From positions 310,321,664 to 310,385,663 of the forward strand of contig NC_081414.1 in assembly GCF_030272615.1 (NCBI RefSeq): 64,000 nucleotides of DNA, in the 5' to 3' direction. Source of the stretch: Cryptomeria japonica. Taxonomy: Eukaryota; Streptophyta; Pinopsida; Cupressales; Cupressaceae. This document shows positions 43,880-55,503 of this stretch, one piece after another. The notes under the pieces were generated by a model, which was given only the letters and a program-made list of their open reading frames with translations, was not told where the DNA came from and searched no databases. Within the stretch, counting starts at the first letter, position 1. Each line of letters opens with the position of its first letter. The position numbers and the translations under genes are program-made.

Positions 43880-44190
43880 TTTGATTTATTCTTTCTATTT
43901 GTCCACCTAGTTAAGGATGATATGCTATGCTAAAAATTAATTTTTTTCCCAAGGCTGACTACAAATTTGTCCAAAATCTTGAGGTGAACATAGCATCTCT
44001 ATTTGATATGATCATTTCAAGAACCTCATGCAACCTATTTTTTAAAAATAATTTTGCCAAGGTTGGGGTATCATCAATAAAATTATTTAGTATGCAATGG
44101 ACTGACTTGATCAGTTTATCTATTATCACCATTATTACATTATGTCTAAAGGGTGTTATAGGTAATTTGTGTATGAAGTCCATGATTGAT
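43880..44190 (-). pseudogene. G2 integrase core remnant
   Basis: The 44183-43959 frame begins MDFIHKLPITPF and continues VIMVIIDKLIKSVHC, the standard start of the Ty3 integrase core, with NRDAMFTSRFW corresponding to the second-Asp block (Asp kept). Behind it, in another phase, a TDGQTER-like block is replaced by RWTNRKNKS. Confidence 0.8.
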
Positions 44191-44269
44191 GACTTTTAAT
44201 TTGTAGTGTGGAATATAATAGGAGTATAACAACCCAACTAAGTGATTATATTCTCTCAATTTTTGTAAA

Positions 44270-44740
44270 ACTATTTGGAGGTGTCCTAAATATTCCTCTT
44301 CATTTTAGAATATATAAAATATAATCTAAAAATACTAAGAAGAATTTATTCAAGTAATAATGGAAAATGTTGTTCTTTAGGTTCATAAAATACTAGGAGC
44401 ACACCATATGATACAAATATGAATTCATAATGCTTGTATTTTGTTTAAAATATTTTTGAAATATCTTCCTTGGTTCTTAGTTGGTGATAACTTGATTAAA
44501 GTTTAATTTTCATTTGATAAAAAATATCTTCAATGCGGAGTAAAGGATATCTATTATATATTGTCACTTTGTTTAACATTCAATATTGTATTCACAATGT
44601 TAAAGTTCCATCCTTTTTAAAATAAAAAGAATTGGCGCTCTCCGAAGTGACTCACTTGGTCTTATTAATCTCTTTCTATTATCCCTCTAATTGTATCTTG
44701 TTCTAACAATTTAGTTGTAGTCATTTAGTAATGAGCCTTT
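44270..44740 (-). pseudogene. G2 reverse transcriptase remnant
   Basis: KDGTLTL followed by NKVTIYNRYPLLRIEDIF (about 44640-44540) is the Ty3 RT finger region. The catalytic box reads VFLDYILY near 44320, with the second Asp changed to Tyr. Frames are broken many times. Confidence 0.75.
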
Positions 44741-45348
44741 GACACATGCTTAATTTCAAGTACTATTTCAATAGAATTTTTCATTTTATTTTAGGACGTA
44801 TACATGACAAATCTATTGGATATATATCTTTAAATTCTTGAATAAAGGGGAAATTTCAAAATTTTGGGTATTGTCTTCCTCCTCATCTAATATAACCATC
44901 AACATTTGGGTTCCTTTCATACTTTAATTCTTTAGTTGTATTATTGATATGTCCTCCATATTTATAGGCCCAAGGATTCAATTGTATTATTTTATATATC
45001 AATCTATATTCAAAGCTTGATGATTGGTTATCCAAATCATCCCAATGATTATATCATATGACCCTAAGGGTGACACATATAGGTATACCCTTGTTTAAAA
45101 TTTAGAAAATTAGATTGTGGTGTTGAACAAACATTTGGGAACTTCTTTAATCATCATATACCCATACTAGACTATCTATGATTATTCCACATGACTAGTT
45201 TTTAATGACATTATTTTTACAAGTCTTAGAGAAATAAAATATTTGGATGATTTAGTATCTACTAGTATGGAAATTGGTTTTCTTGAAATCATGCCTATAA
45301 TTTCTACAAGGACATTTTAGAAGTAGGTTTGATGATTTATTATTGTAG

Positions 45349-45850
45349 TAGAATTGTAGGGATTGACTGCAGTACCAACCGAATTTGAGGGAATGCATTC
45401 ATTAATGCACCCCATAGCCTCCTCCCACCCACCCCTAGGGAATCCAGCCCCAATCCCGTGCAATTTGGCTGGAGGTAGGGCGAGTAGTCCAGAAAATTTG
45501 AGGGTGAGTATCCCCCTAGCCCCTTACAATTCAGTTGGGGGTAGGGGCTACTAAAATAGTTCTAGAACCTTGACTTCCCTACCCCCAGAATTGTAGGGGG
45601 CTAGGGGCATCAACTTGCACTCGATAGTTGCTAGCCCGACCCACAACCGAATTGTAGGGGCTTGATTGGGGCTAGCCCTACCCCCTTATAAATAGTAGAG
45701 GCTTTAATAAGGCTAGCCCGAGAAGTCCATAGAATATTAGGGTGAGAAACCCCCAATAAATTAATTAACATGCTAGAGTAAGGGCCCTCCCCCCAGTTGA
45801 ATTGTAGGGGAGCCTATTCTAGCATATTCTAGTAGGTTTATTAATTTTGA
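45349..45850. mobile_element. GC-rich island with repeated GAATTGTAGGGG and a foldback; possible MITE
   Basis: A 0.5-kb block much richer in G and C than its AT-rich surroundings. GAATTGTAGGGG or a one-base variant occurs at 45351, 45588, 45649 and 45799, and in inverse form at 45521-45532. At the right end ATGCTAGAGTA (45770-45780) pairs with TATTCTAGCAT (45815-45825), and CTCCCC (45787-45792) with GGGGAG (45807-45812). It interrupts the G2 remnant. No clean target duplication found. Confidence 0.5.
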
Positions 45851-46189
45851 ATTAATTACATGAAGCATTTGTGGAAGTTCCTGTTAACATTGGTTTACTC
45901 TAATTTTTCGTTCCATCCTTGGGAATTTCCTAGCAAAATATTTTTCCACACATAAAACAACCACCTAATGGTCCTTGTTTTACCAAATTCCTAGGAGGAT
46001 CATTCCTTGCTTCATTAAGTATTGATCTAGGTATATTGGTCTATTGTAATTTCTCTAATTATTTTTTGTTAAGGCTCCTTTTGTTATTATTATTTTTAAT
46101 TTGGTCACTCCTTGAATTTTGATTAGATGGCGATCTTCTTTCTAAAAAGTTGATTATTTGATTTTGATGTTTTGATTTCCCTTGAATTC

Positions 46190-46414
46190 TTATTTTCTTT
46201 CAAAAGATTTGTTCCTATTATTGTTGAATTTTTGTCTTGATTCTATGAACACTTGCAATTTACTTTCATATTTTAATAACTCTTCTAGTACCCCGTTCAT
46301 GTTTTCTAGGCCTTGAATATCCACTTTTACCCTAATGGTAGCATTTAGTCCTAGTATACATTTTTTCTTTTGACTCTTTTTATCTCTCTGGTACATTGAC
46401 ACATATTTTAGCAA
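46190..46414 (-). pseudogene. G2 gag-like fragment
   Basis: A 74-residue frame with LEELLKYESKLQVFIES; helical and charged. It lies upstream of the RT of G2 in the right place for gag, but shows no specific motif. Weak assignment. Confidence 0.35.
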
Positions 46415-46590
46415 CTTAGTGAAATTATTCCAATATTGTTGTCCTATTAAAGATTCTTGCTAAAGGTTATGAAACTTTGTCATCTTCTTATCAAAAAATA
46501 GTTATGGTGGCCATCTCTTGCAAAAATTTTGGACAAATTATTCACAGATGACATTTTTCTTGGTGCACCCATTTTGTTTTTTAATATTAG

Positions 46591-47069
46591 TGTAGACGTC
46601 TAAAATTAATTAAATTAATATTTAATTATTTTAATGCTTTCAACAAAATTAATTAATTTAATTGTGTCGATCCCCTTCCTCTTAGGGTTAATTAAACGAA
46701 ATTTAATTAATCTTATCCCTATAGTCCTATAATTAATTTATCAAAATTAATTATTCCCCCATTCTTCTAAAGTCATTCCAATCATTATTCCTTCTAAATC
46801 TCTATTAGTTAATTCATTTTAATTAACTAAGCTAATAATGTGATTCCTACAAATCACTTCTCCTAATCATATCATCTATCCTAATTAATCACTCTCTAAT
46901 CATGCTTATCATTTTCCTCAATTTTATATTCTTCCACTCATTTTCTCTCCTCTTGTCACTCCCTCCTAACTTTCCCACTTGCACTCTAATCCCCCATTAA
47001 CCCACATAATCAATAACCTTAATCATTTTCACATCTCTAATCACCTTGATTAGGGATGAGTCAACTCCT
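46591..47069 (+). repeat. G3 5' LTR, left part
   Basis: TGTAGACGTC start and AATTAATT-rich text as in the solo LTR at 1519. Interrupted at 47069 by C5; its last five bases (ctcct) are the C5 target copy. Confidence 0.88.
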
Positions 47070-48576
47070 TGATAGTTCTGATACTTAATGTAAAGTACAT
47101 ATGCCAATAGCTAACAAGATGATAGGGGGGGGGGGGGCTGAATCATACAAACTTAATCTTCCATAAAATCAACAGATTCAACCTCGGTAACTTATACTTC
47201 AGCAATATAACCAAAACTGCTAAACATGCAAACTCATAAACACATAATCATCATAACACTCATAACACCATATTTAAGGCGGAAACCCAAATAGGGAAAA
47301 ACCACTATGGGATTTTGGACCCACTAAGAAATATACTCTTCTAGAGTATGCTTGGTTAAAAGCAAATCCTGTTAAAGATTACAAACACATTGCTAGATGT
47401 GACCCATTTAAGGGATTTTCCTCAGATCTGTTAGGATCTTCACTTTGTTAGAAGTGACCTTGTTAAAGGATTTCAAACACTCAACTAGAATGTTACCTTG
47501 CTAGAGGGTTTACAAATAAGACTGTTAAGTCCACTCGGTTAAGAGATTTCCTGTCACTTACAAAATAACAGTAATAAAAATCTATCTGCAACTTCACATC
47601 TAAAATGCTAAAACAAATTCTTATTTGCTCAAAACAATCTAGTCATAGGACTTATCTTGTCCCTCTGCTGGGATCTCTACTCTATTATTCAAACAGGTCT
47701 TCAAGCTTATGTGCTCGGTAATCACTATGTAGCATCCCTGTGCTTACACTTGCTCGCATACATTGTTTATTAATAATTGCTAACCGCTAAATCTCCTTGA
47801 ACACATTTCCCATGATCAATCTTAGCCATCAGATCTTCAAACTTGACCAGGTTCAATGTATCCTTTCGATCTGAAAATGTTTTACCTTGCCTTGGGACTT
47901 GCAGTCCTTTCTTGGAACTTGCACAAGGTTATTGCGGTTCAATCTGCGCTGTAGATCTTCCTGCCAATTTTCCTTTGCCATAGATCCTTAACAAACTTCA
48001 TGCACGACATACCAATCATTTATACATCTCCAGCTAATCATTTCCCTTCATTAAATAATGCTTTTATCCATCCAATGCACACTATCATAACTCGATTGCA
48101 ACTTAGTGAATACTAAACTTTACTCGGTAGACATTTCGCCTTCATTAACCGATATCGATAACCTTAGGGTTTACCGACTAGGTTCCTTGCTCGGTTACAT
48201 AGTATAGTATTAACCTTACAATCAACAACATATGTAGGATATCAAAACAATCTAAACATCATGATCTCATCATTGTCTAACTCGGTAATAGTTGCCCATT
48301 GAATAACTTATTTCTCTCCTTATTCATCACATTCTTTCTGTGTCTTTTACCGACATCCTAATTCTCTTCAATTCAATCTTCTCAAGATATGGCAACATCA
48401 TACTGAATCAGATAATCAATTTTTTGACATCAATGACAAAATAATGTTATAAAGATAGTTATCATCATTCTTCAGTTATATCAATAATCTTCAACAACCT
48501 TCTCAATATTCTTAATGAATATCAACAATCTCCTGATATTGAAATGCCAACAATCTTTCTTACTATAATACCAACA
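47070..48576 (-). repeat. C5 3' LTR
   Basis: Left copy on the plus strand, TGATAGTTCTG...ATACCAACA. Includes an uninterrupted run of 13-14 G near 47126-47139, shorter in the partner. Confidence 0.95.
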
Positions 48577-49200
48577 ATCTCTCCCTTTGGCATTGATGAC
48601 AAAACCAACTTTTAAATGGTAATACCAACAAGATATTCAAATTGATTCGAATTTAGATTGTTGTTAAACTTCTCCTGTTATCCTTGAGCTGTTAAAATCT
48701 TTTGAAGTCTTCTCCCTTTTTCATTAGGCTTTTGAGCTGTTGACTTGCATTTAGTCTTCTCCATTTTTGCAATCTACTCCCCCTATCATTAGTCTTCTGT
48801 TATTCATCATTCAGGGCTTTCATTCAGTCAACCATTTAGTCTTCCAACCATTTAGTCTTCTCCCCCTTTGACAACAATGCCAAAAAGTAAAAGAACTAAA
48901 TCATGATTTGCCTTGCTGTGTATCATCTCAGTCTCGGTCAGAGTAACTTGTCTCTATTCACTATTTCCTGCACAACTTTAGAAAACCTTCTAAAGTGCGT
49001 AAATCAACATCAATCCACACATAATATTCTGTAGATTCATCGAATTGATGCTTTCACCGAACTCGGTCAGTGAGTAGAAGATAGGGGTAGGACCCCTAAC
49101 TTGCTTCTAAGATACTCAAAAGTGTCCCTTGGCAATGGATTTGTGAAGATATCTGCTAATTGCTCCTTTGAACTAATATATTCCAGCACAACTTTCTTCT
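48577..49200 (-). other. C5 3' untranslated region with several PPT-like tracts
   Basis: Minus-strand purine tracts at 48577-48590 (AAAGGGAGAGAT, next to the LTR), 48709-48720, 48775-48784 and 48858-48870 (AAAGGGGGAGAAG). No gene. The RNase H frame continues past a TAA at 49201 to about 49070. Confidence 0.8.
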
Positions 49201-49500
49201 CTTAAACTTCTTCTCTGAGATAATGATACTTTATAGATATATGCTTTGTCTTAGAGTGCATTACTGGATTCTTTGAAATGTTAATGGCACTAGTATTATC
49301 ACAGAATATAGTTACTGGCTCGGTAACTTTCTCATTTATACCTTCCAATAGTTGTTTGATCCATGCTATGTTGGTATAATTCAATGCTGCAACAACATAT
49401 CCAGCTTCTGCTATTGACTGTGAGATACATCCTTGTTTCTTGCTAAGCCAACTCACTAGTCTTTCTCATAAAAAGAAAGCTCCACCACTTGTGCTTTTTT
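49070..49500 (-). pseudogene. C5 RNase H
   Basis: KKSTSGGAFF (near 49480), then a TGA near 49465, then WLSKKQGCISQSIAEAGYV, FCDNTSAINISKNPV and KYHYLREEV. A TAA at 49201 precedes the last segment (EQLADIFTKPLPRDTFEYLR), still in the same phase. Confidence 0.93.
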
Positions 49501-50512
49501 TGTCATCTATGTTGCTTGCCCAATCAACATCAGTATAAACTTTTAAATCAAAATTATTCTTATTTTCATATACTAAGCCATAATCTTCAGTGCCTCTCAG
49601 GTATTTGAAAATTCTCTTGATTGCTGTCATATGTGTCTCCTTGGGATCTGCAGAGAATCTTTCTACAATACCTACTGGATGTGCTATATCCGATCTACTA
49701 TGCATAACATATTGCAATTTTCCAATCATAGATCGGTAAAGTGTCTCATCAACAGATGCAGATTCATCATTCTTTGATAATTTACAGTTAGTAGTCATAG
49801 GAGTACTTACTGGTTTAGAATCCTCCATTCCAAATTTCTTCAAGATTTCCTTTATGTACTTGGATTGAGTAATGAAAATCTCATCTTTCATTTGCAATAT
49901 CTATAAACCTATAAAATGCTTTATCTCTCTGATTAGTGACATCTCAAATTCTTTGCACATTTCATTTCTAAAGTTCTTGCATAAGGAGTCATTACCAAAA
50001 AATATAATGTCATCAACAAATATGGCTGAGATCAGTATTCCATTGTCCTCATCTTTCTTCGTGTACATATTGTTGTTTTCACTTGTCCTTATAAAACCAA
50101 TCTTGATTAAGTAAGAGTGCAATCTTTCATACCATGCTGTAGGTGCTTATTTCAGACCATATAAAGCTTTGTTCAGTTTGCATACCTGATCTTTACTCTT
50201 GTCTTCAACAAATCCTTCAGGTTGTTCAATATAAACTTCTTCTTCTAGTATACCATTAAAAAATGCAGATTTAACATCCATTTGATATACCTTGAAATTT
50301 TTGAAAGCAGCATATGCTAACAATGTTCTTACTCCCTCAAGTCTAGCCACAGGTGCAAAAGTATCACCATAATCTATTCCTTCTTCTTGAGCATAACCTT
50401 TGCAAACTAGTCTTGCTTTGTTGCGAATGACCTCAGCTTTCTCATTTAGCTTGTTTATGAAAATCCACTTAGTACCGATTACATTTTTGTCCTTTGGTCT
50501 TGGGATCAGTGT
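49501..50512 (-). pseudogene. C5 reverse transcriptase
   Basis: Copia RT in one phase with three stops: after ALYGLK (about 50146), after FIGL (about 49900) and the TGA near 50513 that separates it from the integrase frame. [12 protein letters not shown] and the active-site box FVDDIIF (near 50010) keep all catalytic Asp residues. Each stop sits where one transition from a conserved Gln or Trp codon explains it. Confidence 0.95.
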
Positions 50513-51680
50513 TCATGTGTTATTCTTCTTGATTTGATCAATCTCTTCTGTCATAGCATTTACCCAATCTTCACTGTTAAATGCCTCTTTCATTATTCTC
50601 AGTTCAAATTCAGATATTAGAGATGTGTTCTGTCTCAGTTTGTTCCTTGTCATCACTGGATCATCCTTATCTCCTATAATATGACTTGATGCATGATGTC
50701 TTCTGACATACTTGGCTAATATAGGCTCGGTAGGTTCTGTATGATCTTCTTCATCACTCGATAACTGGAAATTATCTTCATTTTCTTTAGCAGTCTTCTC
50801 GGTAGGACTTCTTGGTTGAACATAAACAAATGCTTCATAATCTTCTGGTTCTTTGGAATTTCCTTCATCATTTCTTTCTACAAATTCATCAATTTTCACA
50901 TTTGCACTTTCCACTATTTTGTTAGATGATTTGATCAGACATTTAAATGCTCTGCTTCTAGAAGAATAGCCAAGAAATGTTCCTTCTTCACTTTTCTGAT
51001 CAAACTTTCCATTTCTATCATCTTTGTGAACATAGCATCTACTTCCAAAGATTTTAAAGTAACTTATATTAGGTTTCTTGTCATACCATATCTCATATGG
51101 TGTCTTCATAGTTCCTTTCTTCAATTGAGCTCGGTTCAGGGTGTAAACTGCAGTGCTGATTGCTTCTCTCCAAAATGTTTGAGGTACCCTCTTTTCTATC
51201 ATCAGGGTTCTGGCACAATCCACAATTGATCTATTTCTTCTCTCGGCTATCCCATTTTTTTGAGGTGTTCTTGGTGCAGATACTTGCCTCTTTATACCAT
51301 GATCATTGCAGAATAAGTTAAATTCATCAGAAGTGAACTTTCCTCCTCTATCAGATCTAAGACATTTCAGTTGTCTTCCTGTTTCATTTTCAACTCTTGC
51401 CTTGTACCATTTGAACATTTGAAAAGCTTCTGATTTTTCTTTTAAAAGCATGACTGACATCATCCTTGAGTAATCATCCATGAATAATATGAAATACTTA
51501 TCACCATAATAACTTTGAACTTTCATAGGACCACAAAGATCAATATGTACTAGATCTAAGATTCCTTTAGAAGTGTAGGACTTACTTGTAAAGCTTGATC
51601 TTGTCATCTTACCCATCTAGCATCCTCAGCACATAGCATTCTCAGGTTTTTCCAGACTCGGTAGACCTCTTACTCGGTGC
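50513..51680 (-). pseudogene. C5 integrase
   Basis: The 51616-50513 frame (367 residues) holds an intact core: DLVHIDLCGPM with Asp 1, LKCLRSDRGGKF with Asp 2 and TPQKNGIAERRNR with the Glu. Upstream, ENAMC and GC before MGKM are followed by stops, breaking the zinc-binding segment. The acidic C-terminal tail (ENEDNFQLSSDEEDHTEP) is usual for copia. The best-preserved enzyme domain of the window. Confidence 0.95.
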
Positions 51681-52187
51681 TTCTTATTTTGATCAGATTA
51701 TCAAATTTTACATGACATAACCTTTTATGCAATAACTAGGTATCATCTATCTTAAATAAAGACACTTGTTCTGAGTTGAGTCAAGATGAAATGTATTACC
51801 TTTTGTTTGTGTTCCGGTAGCAGCTAACTTTCCATGCTTGTCATGAACTTTGACAATTCCTTTCTGAAATTCTATTCGGTATCCTGTATTGTTTAGCTGT
51901 GCTACACTCAACAAATTGTATTTCAATCCTTCAACCCAGTATACATCATCACATTTAGCATTGTCAAGAAGTGTTATAGATCCTTTACCTTTCACTAGAC
52001 ATGGTGCATCATTACCAAATCTTACATAGCCTCCATCATAGTCTTCTAATTTAACAAACTTGTGTTTATCACCTATCATATGATGTGAGCATCCACTGTC
52101 TATGATCCAAGAATCATTATTATTTATGTGAGATATTAGGACTTTTTCTTCATACCTTTCTTCATCAGATCCATCCTTAATAGCCAC
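51681..52187 (-). pseudogene. C5 protease and GAG-pre-integrase
   Basis: WIIDSGCSHHMIGDK (near 52105) has the catalytic Asp-Ser-Gly of copia proteases. The frame continues to a stop at 51747, where the HKRLCHVKF segment of the pre-integrase begins; a frameshift near 51670 follows. Phase is the same as gag. Confidence 0.92.
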
Positions 52188-52283
52188 ATAAACAACTTCC
52201 TCAGTATCAGTTTCATCAGATTTGTCATCGTTGGATTCCTCATCAGCTACTAGACATGTCTTTCTATCTCTCCTTCTGAAGTC

Positions 52284-53255
52284 TCAGTGTCCTCTATATT
52301 GGTTGTCTTTCTGCCTGTTATCTTGATATTCTCTCTTTTCACTAGATTCTTTGTCAGGGCAGTTAGAAGCCATATGTCCTATCTTATCACAATTGAAACA
52401 TTTTAAAGGTAGCTTCCCTTTATACTTACCTTTTCCTCTCGGTAACCTTTTGGCTAATAATGCTTCAAATTCTTCTTGCTTCTTGATTTCCTCATACAAT
52501 TTGTGCACTTCTTCCATGTTTTTATGAAATCTTTCACTTGCTCCACTGTGATTCCCTTCAGAGTACTTACTCATTCTATCATTGTAATCATCAGATTCAC
52601 CAATATGAAAAGAACTAAATGCAGATTCTACTTTATTTACCGAAGACCCACTGTTATCAAAATTACTTAACTCAAATGCATGTAGCTTACCAATAGTATC
52701 ATCCAAAGAAACTGGCATGTTAGGTACAGACTTCAATTCATTGATTACAAAGACTCGAATAATATAAGCTGGTAGAAGGGTTCTCAACAACTTACTTGTT
52801 ATATCCTTTTCTTCAATAGTTCCACCTGCTCCTTTAGTTTGATTGACAATCTCCTTTAGTCTTGTACTATATAGTGTTATGTTCTCACCTTCATTCATTC
52901 TCATGGATTCAAGTTGTCCTCTTAGACTATCTACTTTTGCTCTTTGAACATGTTCATCACTTCCATACACAGATATGAGCTTAGTCCATATTGCTTTTGC
53001 ATCATTACAGCCTTCTAGATCATTAAACTTAGAGTCGGTCAATGCTAATGTGATTTCAATCATAGCTTGAATTTGTTCTTGCTTTGCCTTTATCTCTTCC
53101 AAGGTCATAGGGTTGGTGCTCGGTGCAATGTAATCATTCTCCAGATAATATGTTGCATATTCTCCAATTCCTGATAAATGCAACTTCATCCTTTTCTGCC
53201 ATGTGGAGAAACTTGACTTGTTTAGCTTTGGTGCATCCCTTTTATACATCTTCAT
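52284..53255 (-). CDS. gag: C5 gag, intact 323-codon frame
   Basis: Structural protein of the particles. MKMYKRDAPKLNKSSFSTWQ at the start, the UBN2-type capsid domain (residues about 20-200, with IWTKLISVYGS and LRGQLESMRM), a coiled-coil linker (EEVHKLYEEIKKQEEFEALL) and one zinc knuckle, CFNCDKIGHMASNC, at residues about 287-300. Uninterrupted; ATG 53255 is 59 bases from the LTR. It ends at 52284, and protease continues in the same phase after one stop. Confidence 0.93.
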   Translation of the reverse strand: MKMYKRDAPKLNKSSFSTWQKRMKLHLSGIGEYATYYLENDYIAPSTNPMTLEEIKAKQEQIQAMIEITLALTDSKFNDLEGCNDAKAIWTKLISVYGSDEHVQRAKVDSLRGQLESMRMNEGENITLYSTRLKEIVNQTKGAGGTIEEKDITSKLLRTLLPAYIIRVFVINELKSVPNMPVSLDDTIGKLHAFELSNFDNSGSSVNKVESAFSSFHIGESDDYNDRMSKYSEGNHSGASERFHKNMEEVHKLYEEIKKQEEFEALLAKRLPRGKGKYKGKLPLKCFNCDKIGHMASNCPDKESSEKREYQDNRQKDNQYRGH

Positions 53256-53301
53256 TTCTTTGCCTCAAGTACCTTTAAACTTTTCTCCCGGAGTCCAAAG
53301 A

Positions 53302-53312
53302 TCTGATACCAA
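53302..53312 (-). other. C5 primer-binding site
   Basis: Minus strand TTGGTATCAGA, matching the initiator-Met PBS for its first 11 bases; the next base differs. Two bases from the LTR. Confidence 0.9.
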
Positions 53313-53313
53313 T

Positions 53314-54816
53314 TGATAGTTCTGATACTTAATGTAAAGTACAGATGCCAATAGCTAACAAGATGAGAGGGGGGGGGGTGAATCATACAAACTTAATCTT
53401 CCATAAAATCAACAGATTCAACCTCGGTAACTTATACTTCAATAATATAACCAAAACTGCTAAACATGCAAACTCATAAACACATAATCATCATAACACT
53501 CATAACACCAGATTTAAGGTGGAAACCCGAATAGGGAAAAACCACTATGGGATTTCAGACCCACTAAGAAATATACTCTTCTAGAGTATGCTCGGTTAAA
53601 AGTAAATCCTGTTAAAGATTGCAAACACATTGCTAGATGTGACCCAGTTAAGGGATTTCCCTCAGATCTTTTAGGATCTTCACTTTGTTAGAAGTGACCT
53701 TGTTAAAGGATTTCAAACACTCAACTAGAATGTTACCTTGCTAGAGGGTTTACAAATAAGACTGTTAAGTCCACTCGGTTAAGAGATTTCATGTCACTTA
53801 CAAAATAACAGTAATAAAAATCTATCTGCAACTTCACATCTAAAATGCTAAAACAAATTCTTATTTGCTCAAAACAATCTAGTCATAGGACTTATCTTGT
53901 CCCTCTGCTGGGATCTCTACTCTATTATTCAAACAGGTCTTCAAGCTTATGTGCTCGGTAATCACTATGTAGCATCCCTGTGCTTACACTTGCTCGCATA
54001 CATTGTTTATTAATAATTGCTAACCGCTAAATCTCCTTGAACACATTTCCCATGATCAATCTTAGCCATCAGATCTTCAAACTTGACCAGGTTTAATGTA
54101 TCCTTTCGATCTGAAAATGTTTTACCTTGCCTTGGGACTTGCAGTCCTTTCTTGGAACTTGCACAAGGTTATTGCGGTTCAATCTGCGCTGTAGATCTTC
54201 CTGCCAATTTTCCTTTGCCATAGATCCTTAACAAACTTCATGCACGACATACCAATCATTTATACATCTCCAGCTAATCATTGCCCTTCATTAAATAATG
54301 CTTTTATCCATCCAATGCACACTATCATAACTCGATTGCAACTTAGTGAATACTAAACTTTACACGGTAGACATTTCGCCTTCATTAACCGATATCGATA
54401 ACCTTAGGGTTTACCGACTAGGTTCCTTGCTCGGTTACATAGTATAGTATTAACCTTACAATCAACAACATATGTAGGATATCAAAACAATCTAAACATC
54501 ATGATCTCATCATTGTCTAACTCGGTAATAGTTGCCCATTGAATAACTTATTTCTCTCCTTATTCATCACATTCTTTCTGTGTCTTTTACCGACATCCTA
54601 ATTCTCTTCAATTCAATCTTCTCAAGATATGGCAACATCACACTGAATTAGATAATCAATTTCTTGACATCAATGACAAAATAATGTTATAAAGATAGTT
54701 ATCATCCTTCTTCAGTTATATCAATAATCTTCAACAACCTTCTCAATATCCTTAATGAATATCAACAATCTCCTGATATTGAAATGCCAACAATCTTTCT
54801 TACTGTAATGCCAACA
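53314..54816 (-). repeat. C5 5' LTR
   Basis: 1,503 bp. On the minus strand TGTTGGCATTACAG...CAGAACTATCA. Followed on the plus side by target copy ctcct. Confidence 0.95.
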
Positions 54817-54821
54817 CTCCT

Positions 54822-55503
54822 TGCCATAAATGACTCTCATCTCACCTTCCAAACTTTAAATGCACCAACTTTTTCTCTTCAAAGGAATGTCAAATCCTTG
54901 CACATTCCCATGCCCCCTCTTTCCAAGGAATTTTTAATTCCTTTTCCCATTTAGTCTTCCCGCACAATCTTTGGAGTTTTTAATTCCTCCTCCCTTCCCC
55001 TAAGGAATTTTATATTCCTTTTCTCTTCCCAATGTACTTGTGGGGTGTGGAGACAAGAAATACCTAATGGCGTATCTCTTGGATCCCACACCTTATCTTC
55101 TCAATCCTCTCCCACTTTCTTTCAATCCTAGCCCTCCATTTTAAATCAATCTCGGCCCTCCATTTTCCCCTCCTCCAATCTATAAATTGGAGTCTCCTCT
55201 CCTCACAAATCATCCACTTTTTATGCAATTTTATTCTTGGCTTTTGAGCTTCAAATCCATCCCTTGCACCCTTAGTATGCCAAAATCTTGTCATAGCCAA
55301 TCTATCATCCATCTTAGCCAATATCCATCATCCCAATCTTGTTGTGTAGTGGAGAGAAATCCACAATCCACCATCAAAGGAGCAAATCAAAGGAAGAAGC
55401 AAGGATCTAGTTATAATGGTAGTCTATGAACTGTTTGAATTCTTTTTAATGTTTTTACATGATTTATGCAACTTACTATTAGCACTAGGTTTTAACCTCT
55501 TCA
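54822..55503 (+). repeat. G3 5' LTR, right part
   Basis: Continues the LTR from 47069. Parallels 2030-2800 of the solo LTR: GGAATTTTTAATTCC blocks, GTGTGGAGACAAGAAAT, TATAAATTGG (55181-55190), CCTCTTCA end. PBS-like TTTTGGC...TTGATGGGACCC follows. Confidence 0.85.

Larger units (their letters stand above)
43195..46590 (-). mobile_element. G2: very old Ty3/gypsy remnant
   Basis: Minus-strand order, from right: gag-like piece (46414-46190), protease area, RT (about 44740-44270), integrase core (44183-43880). Only short motifs survive. No LTRs attributable to it are found. The G3 LTR begins at 46591, inside or against its right side. Confidence 0.7.
47070..54816 (-). mobile_element. C5: youngest copia element, Sirevirus type, complete structure
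   Basis: 7,747 bp between ctcct copies (47065-47069 and 54817-54821). LTRs are 1,507 and 1,503 bp and differ at about two dozen positions by eye (roughly 1.6%). On the minus strand: LTR, PBS, gag, protease, integrase, RT, RNase H, PPTs, LTR. Gag-protease share one phase; integrase to RNase H share another, with a shift near 51670. Stops still break it, so it is dead or nearly so. Confidence 0.95.

Noticed and set aside
45363-45554. 63-codon ORF
   Set aside because: It falls in the GC-rich repeat island with a repeated 12-mer; no coding evidence.
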